In this document: piece by piece, positions 60,030 to 64,000 of the stretch
How positions within the stretch are numbered: the stretch's first letter is position 1
How the letters are laid out: every line of letters begins with the position of its first letter
Assembly (NCBI RefSeq): GCF_004297265.1
Contig: NZ_SCUT01000040.1
Coordinates: 62,001 to 126,000, forward strand
Reading direction: 5' to 3'
DNA from: Reyranella sp.
Lineage (GTDB): Bacteria > Pseudomonadota > Alphaproteobacteria > Reyranellales > Reyranellaceae
Length of the DNA: 64,000 bases
The notes under the pieces: generated by a model
What the model was told of the DNA's origin: nothing
Seen by the model: only the letters and a program-made list of their open reading frames with translations
The model's database searches: none
Program-made: the position numbers and the translations under genes

Positions 60030-60080
60030 TTGCTGTTCTTGGCCTGGCGCAGCCCTAGCAGGAATGACGCCAGAACGGAG

Positions 60081-60116
60081 CCGGCCCCGGTCGCAGGGTG
60101 CCTGCGCCGGGGCCGG
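60081..60116 (-). other. Intercistronic mRNA hairpin after the binding-protein gene
   Basis: CCGGCCCCGG (60081-60090) pairs with CCGGGGCCGG (60107-60116) and CGCAGG (60092-60097) with CCTGCG (60101-60106), with a 1-nt bulge and 3-nt loop: a 16-bp stem. No T run follows. It starts 17 nt past the binding-protein stop and likely protects the upstream mRNA from 3' decay. Confidence 0.75.
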
Positions 60117-60132
60117 ACGTCGGTTGCCGTGG

Positions 60133-61749
60133 CTACTTCAGGTTGACGAAGCGCAGCGGGAAGCTGTTGTCGGCCGGCTGGACCAGGTCGACGTTCTTGC
60201 GGGTCGCCCAGACCAGCGCCTGCTGGTGCAGCGGGATGTAGGCGAAGTCGCCGACGTAGATCTTGGTCGCCTCGGCGATCATGGCGTCGCGCTTGGCCTT
60301 GTCGGTCTCGACCTCGACTTTGTTCGACAGCTCGTCGAACTTCTTGTTCGAGTAACCACCGGCGTTATAGAGGCCCTTCTTGGCCTTCACGTCCGGCGTC
60401 TGGATGATCTGCTCGAAGACGTTGTGAACGTCGTAGGTCGTCGCCGGCGACCAGCCCAGCATGTAGAAGCTGGTGTTGCTCGGCTTGCCGTCCGCGGTAC
60501 TGCGCAGGATCTTGGCAAAGTAGAGATTGCGCGTCTGGGCGCGCAGATTCACCTTCACGCCGATCTTGGCGAGCATCGCCACGACGGCCTGGCAGATCTT
60601 CTCGTCGTTGACGTAGCGGTCGTTGGGGCAGTCCATGCCCGTCTCGAAGCCGTTGGGATAGCCGGCATCGGCCAGCATCTTCTTGGCCTCTTCCGGCTTC
60701 AGCAGCGCCGGGCGCTTGTCGAGATCCTTCATGTAGCCGTTGATGCCGGGCGCGACCATCAGGTTGGTCGGGAAGGACTGGCCGCGCATCACGGTGCGCT
60801 TGATGGCGTCGACGTCGATCGAGCGGTGCATCGCCTCGCGGACACGCTTGTCCTTGAAGGGGTTCTTGCCCTTGACGTTCGACTCGACCAGCTCGTCGCG
60901 TTCCTGGTCGAAGCCGAGGAACACGACGCGCGTCTCCGGCCCTTCCAGGACCTTGATGTTGGCGTCCTTCTTGAGGTTGTCGGTGTCGGCCGGCGGGACC
61001 TCGTAGGTCATGTCGATGTCGCCCGCCTTGAGCGCGGCGATGCGGGTCGCGGCGTTCGGGACCGGCGTGAACACGACTTCGGTCAGGTTATGGACCGGCT
61101 TGTCCCACCACGTCGGATTCGGGACCAGGACCGTCTTCTCGCCGGCGCGACGCTCCTTCAGCATGAAGGGGCCCGTGCCCATCGCATTGCGGGTCGCGAA
61201 ATTCTCTTCGTTCTTGATCATGTCCGCGGGCTGCGCGGCATTGTTCTTCTCGGCCCAGGCCTTCGACATGATCGAGATCGACGCCCACTTGTCGGCGAGC
61301 AGCGGATCGGGAACGTTGGTCGTCACCTCGACGCGATGGTCGTTGACCTTGCGGATCTCCTTCATCGAGGAGAAGTTGCCGTTGACGTTCGAGCCCGGCC
61401 CGTTGGCGCGGTTGATCGAGAAGATGACGTCGTCGGCGGTGAACGGCGTGCCGTCGCTGAACTTCACGCCCTGGCGCAGATCGAAGAACCACTCGGTCGG
61501 GCTGGTCTGGCCCCACTTGGTGGCAAGAGCCGGCTCCAGCTTCAGGTCCTTGTCGCGGCGGACCAGCGGGTCGTAGATGTTGGCGGTGAAGGTCAGGAGG
61601 AACGTCTCCTGGCGGGCATAGGGGTCCATCGAGCTGACGTCGCCCGAGTTCGCCCACTTGAACGTCTTGGCGTCGGCAGACGCCACGAAGCCGAAACCGG
61701 CGCAGGCGAGCGCCGCCAGCGCCACTGAATGCCGCAGTTTGAAGTGCAT
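60133..61749 (-). CDS. Peptide ABC transporter substrate-binding protein (family 5)
   Basis: A 538-residue periplasmic protein with a signal peptide (about 27 residues, ending GFVASADA). SBP_bac_5 features are SSMDPYARQETFLLTFTANIYDPLVRRD near residue 40, VKFSDGTPFTADDVIFSIN near 97, and NPFKDKRVREAMHRSIDVDAIKR near 280. It is the first gene of a five-gene importer whose permeases and ATPases follow on the same strand. Its promoter lies in the 200-nt divergent gap with the aminotransferase gene. The ligand may be a peptide or acylated amino acid. Confidence 0.94.
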   Translation of the reverse strand: MHFKLRHSVALAALACAGFGFVASADAKTFKWANSGDVSSMDPYARQETFLLTFTANIYDPLVRRDKDLKLEPALATKWGQTSPTEWFFDLRQGVKFSDGTPFTADDVIFSINRANGPGSNVNGNFSSMKEIRKVNDHRVEVTTNVPDPLLADKWASISIMSKAWAEKNNAAQPADMIKNEENFATRNAMGTGPFMLKERRAGEKTVLVPNPTWWDKPVHNLTEVVFTPVPNAATRIAALKAGDIDMTYEVPPADTDNLKKDANIKVLEGPETRVVFLGFDQERDELVESNVKGKNPFKDKRVREAMHRSIDVDAIKRTVMRGQSFPTNLMVAPGINGYMKDLDKRPALLKPEEAKKMLADAGYPNGFETGMDCPNDRYVNDEKICQAVVAMLAKIGVKVNLRAQTRNLYFAKILRSTADGKPSNTSFYMLGWSPATTYDVHNVFEQIIQTPDVKAKKGLYNAGGYSNKKFDELSNKVEVETDKAKRDAMIAEATKIYVGDFAYIPLHQQALVWATRKNVDLVQPADNSFPLRFVNLK

Positions 61750-61830
61750 GAATTAACCCCTTCGATGTCCCCGTTCGTCTGCACAAGGTGGGCCTCCCCG
61801 GCCACCGTCCCCGTGTCAGCGATATTTCAG

Positions 61831-61867
61831 TCAAATTGCACCCCGGCTCCGGGGCCGTCAATTGCAC
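61831..61867. promoter_or_regulatory. Direct repeat in divergent promoter region
   Basis: TCAAATTGCAC at 61831-61841 and TCAATTGCAC at 61858-61867 are near-identical, with starts 27 nt apart. They flank a small GC hairpin (CCCCGG-CT-CCGGGG), and an AAATTTGCAT follows close by. They lie between the ABC importer and the aminotransferase gene, so they are candidate operator sites controlling one or both. Confidence 0.45.
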
Positions 61868-61949
61868 AAAAAATTTGCATGGTCAGATACAGTGTACTTC
61901 GGCCTCGGGCGGGCTATCGTGCGCACCATCACAGTCCAGGGGTACCGGT

Positions 61950-63359
61950 ATGAATGACGTTTCTCGCAGCTTCCGTGGCAATTCCAACGCTTCGCGGGAC
62001 ATCGCGCACCATCTCCACCCCTACACCAACTTCAAGAAGCACGAGCAGACCGGTCCCCTGACCATCGTGCGCGGCCGCGGCGTGTACGTCATGGACGACG
62101 ACGGCAAGGAATATATCGAGGGCATGGCCGGCCTCTGGTCGGCCGCGCTGGGCTTCAGCAACGAGCGGCTGGCAACCGTCGCCTACGAGCAGATGAAGCA
62201 GCTGCCCTTCTACCACGCCTTCAACCAGCGCTCCCATGAGCCCGCGATCAACCTCGCGGAGAAGCTGAAGTCGATGGCGCCGGTCGAGATGTCGAAGGTG
62301 TTCTTCGCCAACTCCGGCTCCGAGGCCAACGACACCGTCGTGAAGATGGTGTGGTACATGAACAATGCGCTGGGCCGTCCGCAGAAGAAGAAGATCGTCT
62401 CGCGCACCAAGGGCTATCACGGCGTCACCGTGGCCTCCGCGAGCCTGACCGGCCTGCCGGCCAACCATCGTTCGTTCGACCTGCCGATCCAGGGCGTGCT
62501 GCACACGACCTGCCCGCACTTCTACCGCTTCGGCGCCGAGGGCGAGACGGAGGAGCAGTTCGCCACGCGCTGCGCGGAGGAGCTCGAGGCGCTGATCATC
62601 AAGGAAGGCGGCGCCGAGCAGGTCGCCGCGATGATCTGCGAGCCGGTGATGGGCGCCGGCGGCGTTATCGTGCCGCCCAAGGGTTACTATGAGAAGATCC
62701 AGGCAGTCTGCACCAAGTACGACATGCTGTTCGTCGCCGACGAAGTGATCTGCGGCTTCGGGCGCACCGGCAACGTCTGGGGCAGCCAGACGATGAACAT
62801 CAAGCCCGACATCCTGACCTGCGCCAAGGCGCTGTCGGCGTCGTTCCTGCCGATCTCGGCGGTGATGGTGAACGAGAAGGTCTACCAGGCGCTGATGAGC
62901 GAGAGCGACAAGATCGGCACCTGGGGCCACGGCTTCACCTACTCCGGCCATCCGGTCGCCGCCGCCGTCGCACTCGAGGCGCAGAAGATCTACGACGAGA
63001 CCGACCTGTTCGGTCACGCCAAGCGCATGAGCCCGATCTTCCAGAAGCACATCCAGTCGTTCGCCGATCATCCGCTGGTCGGCGAGGCGATGGGCATCGG
63101 CATGGTGGGCGCCCTAGAGATCGTCGCCGACAAGAAGACCAAGACGCCGTTCGACCTCGTCGCGGTCGGCGCGGGCCTGCGCGTCTACAACCACGCCGTG
63201 GCGCGCGGCCTGTTCATCCGCAACATGGGCGACCGCGTCGCGATCTGCCCGCCGCTGGTCATCAACGAGGCCGAGCTCGGCGACCTGTTCGGCCGCCTGC
63301 GCCAGGCGTTCGACGCCGCCCTGGCCGACCTCAAGTCGGAAGGCCTGTTCAAGGGCTGA
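61950..63359 (+). CDS. Class III pyridoxal-phosphate aminotransferase (omega-transaminase type)
   Basis: A 469-residue aminotransferase. It has the EYIEGMAGLWSAALGFSNERL substrate region near residue 55, VFFANSGSEANDTVVKMVWYM near 120 for phosphate binding, LFVADEVICGFGRTGNVWG near 270 with the PLP-ring aspartate, and LTCAKALSASFLPISAVMV near 290 with the Schiff-base lysine. Members use pyruvate or alpha-ketoglutarate to transaminate diamines, beta-alanine or similar amines. The gene diverges from the peptide importer. AGGGG precedes the ATG. The next gene starts 2 nt after the stop. Confidence 0.94.
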   Translation: MNDVSRSFRGNSNASRDIAHHLHPYTNFKKHEQTGPLTIVRGRGVYVMDDDGKEYIEGMAGLWSAALGFSNERLATVAYEQMKQLPFYHAFNQRSHEPAINLAEKLKSMAPVEMSKVFFANSGSEANDTVVKMVWYMNNALGRPQKKKIVSRTKGYHGVTVASASLTGLPANHRSFDLPIQGVLHTTCPHFYRFGAEGETEEQFATRCAEELEALIIKEGGAEQVAAMICEPVMGAGGVIVPPKGYYEKIQAVCTKYDMLFVADEVICGFGRTGNVWGSQTMNIKPDILTCAKALSASFLPISAVMVNEKVYQALMSESDKIGTWGHGFTYSGHPVAAAVALEAQKIYDETDLFGHAKRMSPIFQKHIQSFADHPLVGEAMGIGMVGALEIVADKKTKTPFDLVAVGAGLRVYNHAVARGLFIRNMGDRVAICPPLVINEAELGDLFGRLRQAFDAALADLKSEGLFKG

Positions 63360-63361
63360 CC

Positions 63362-63715
63362 ATGAGCGCCGGTTCCGAGGGCGGCGGCGCGACGGCCGTT
63401 CGCACGCCGCCCTTCGGGACGGGCCAGCGCATTCGCACCCGCGCAATCTGGGCGGTGTCCCTGTTCACCGCCGCGATCCCACCGGCCGTCGTGGGCCTCG
63501 GCATCTCGACGGCCACCGACGACCAGGTGAATGTCGCCCTGCCCCTCGCCCTCCTGTTCTGGGCACTGGGGTTTCTGTTTGCTCTGTGGGCTGCCGTACC
63601 GACGCTGCGGCACTGGGACGGGCTGCCGGCGCAGACGCGCTGGCTGGGCGCCCTTCCTCTTCTCTCGGTCTCGCTTTTCCTCAGCCTCGCGCTCCTCGTT
63701 CCGCTGCTGCGCTGA
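63362..63715 (+). CDS. Small hypothetical membrane protein
   Basis: A 117-residue protein with a polar N-terminus (GSEGGGATAVRTPPFGTG) and three hydrophobic segments: AIWAVSLFTAAIPPAVVGLG, VALPLALLFWALGFLFALWA and LGALPLLSVSLFLSLALLVP. It begins 2 nt after the aminotransferase stop and is probably cotranscribed. No family is recognised. The last 18 nt, including the stop, are repeated exactly once more just downstream. Confidence 0.68.
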   Translation: MSAGSEGGGATAVRTPPFGTGQRIRTRAIWAVSLFTAAIPPAVVGLGISTATDDQVNVALPLALLFWALGFLFALWAAVPTLRHWDGLPAQTRWLGALPLLSVSLFLSLALLVPLLR

Positions 63716-63733
63716 GTTCCGCTGCTGCGCTGA
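63698..63733 (+). repeat. Perfect 18-bp tandem duplication over a stop codon
   Basis: GTTCCGCTGCTGCGCTGA occurs twice without gap (63698-63715 and 63716-63733). The first copy encodes the last five residues and stop of the small membrane protein; the second is in the same phase but outside the gene. It looks like a recent slippage or unequal-repair event. Confidence 0.95.
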
Positions 63734-63756
63734 CGGTCACTGCGAACCGTTCTCGT

Positions 63757-63770
63757 TTGACGCACGTCAA
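63757..63770. promoter_or_regulatory. FNR/FixK-type box upstream of hemA
   Basis: TTGACGCACGTCAA is a perfect palindrome of the form TTGAC-N4-GTCAA, one base per half-site away from the FNR consensus TTGAT-N4-ATCAA. It ends 68 nt before the hemA start, a fitting place for an activator. In many alphaproteobacteria hemA is controlled by FnrL, FixK or AadR. Confidence 0.6.
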
Positions 63771-63838
63771 CGCGACCAATTGTGGCTGCGGGCAAAAGCG
63801 CCTTGCGCCTAGAATGAGTGCGCGGGAGACACCAGCCC

Positions 63839-64000
63839 ATGGACTACGAAGCCTTCTTCAACGGCCATCTGGGCCGCCTTCGCGACGAGGGACGCTATCG
63901 CGTCTTCGCCGAACTGGAACGCATCGTCGGTGCCTTCCCGCGCGCCCGCCTCCATCGCGAGGGCGAATCCCCGCGTGACGTCACGGTCTGGTGCAGCAAC
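63839..64000 (+). CDS. hemA: 5-aminolevulinate synthase, N-terminal part
   Basis: The first 54 codons are present and the gene runs off the right edge. It begins MDYEAFFNGHLGRLRDEGRY, then RVFAELERIVGAFPRA, and reaches DVTVWCSN, the start of the first core motif of ALAS (VWCSNDYLGMG). ALAS condenses glycine with succinyl-CoA to start heme synthesis by the C4 pathway, found in alphaproteobacteria and mitochondria. An FNR/FixK-type box lies upstream, fitting oxygen control. Confidence 0.93.
   Translation, partial: MDYEAFFNGHLGRLRDEGRYRVFAELERIVGAFPRARLHREGESPRDVTVWCSN

Noticed and set aside
1..64000. CRISPR arrays, phage gene blocks, toxin-antitoxin or restriction systems
   Set aside because: I looked for regularly spaced direct repeats and for typical gene sets and saw none. 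The only mobile element is the IS1182-type copy.

Overview
The window is GC-rich chromosomal DNA from an alphaproteobacterium. Markers for this are a 5-aminolevulinate synthase (C4-pathway HemA) at the right edge, a DksA with only one of the four zinc-finger cysteines, an EipB (DUF1849) envelope protein, a DUF3553 protein, and a small RNA with the UUUCCUCCCU core of the alphaproteobacterial alpha-r8/mmgR family. The mix of TctAB transporters, family III CoA transferases, amidohydrolases and peptide ABC importers suggests a soil or water heterotroph such as Reyranella. The genus is inference; no 16S gene is present.

Layout. 1-8042: a truncated phosphotransferase gene, a TauE/SafE permease, then a catabolic operon (TctB, TctA, HMG-CoA-lyase-like enzyme, cupin, CoA transferase), followed by DUF6134, an unknown protein and an alpha/beta hydrolase. 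8050-9585: a palindromic repeat split by an IS1182-type insertion sequence. 9593-12749 (minus): rhodanese, acyl-CoA synthetase, DUF3237 and LysE genes. 12842-15408 (minus): NAD synthetase, an orphan lasso-peptide-type precursor gene and tRNA-Val(GAC). 15535-19810: N-formylglutamate amidohydrolase, an mmgR-like sRNA, then an M81 peptidase and a D-aminoacylase. 19816-24770: dksA, a bufferin-type RiPP operon (precursor, MNIO enzyme, partner), DUF3553, mobA, a hydratase and pdeM. 24873-31996: eipB, then photolyase, FAD oxidoreductase, DUF1365, cyclopropane synthase and an MFS carrier, a set typical of light or singlet-oxygen defence. 31993-36341 (minus): ECF sigma factor, anti-sigma-like protein, CpxP-like protein, DUF1800 and DUF1501. 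36436-48253: gamma-glutamyltransferase, membrane proteins, an MscS channel, a Baeyer-Villiger-type monooxygenase, a quinone-reductase-like flavoprotein, an MFS pump, TspO, DUF1345 and a TRIC-type channel. 48366-63359: pyrE and two Dpp-like ABC systems, the first without ATPases and linked to an aspartoacylase-like enzyme, the second complete and linked to an M20 aminoacylase, then an aminotransferase. 63362-64000: a small membrane protein and the start of hemA behind an FNR/FixK-type box.

How they work together. Much of the window serves uptake and breakdown of organic acids, peptides and acylated or D-amino acids: TctAB with CoA transferase and lyase, M81 with D-aminoacylase, N-formylglutamate amidohydrolase, GGT, and two peptide importers with deacylases. 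Two RiPP-type loci stand out: the bufABC operon, a recently recognised metal-binding peptide family, and a 55-residue lasso-type precursor with all canonical leader positions but no maturation enzymes nearby. A perfect or near-perfect long palindrome occurs three times. Each copy begins exactly 7 nt after a TAG stop codon and fills the gap between convergent genes; one copy is interrupted by the IS element.
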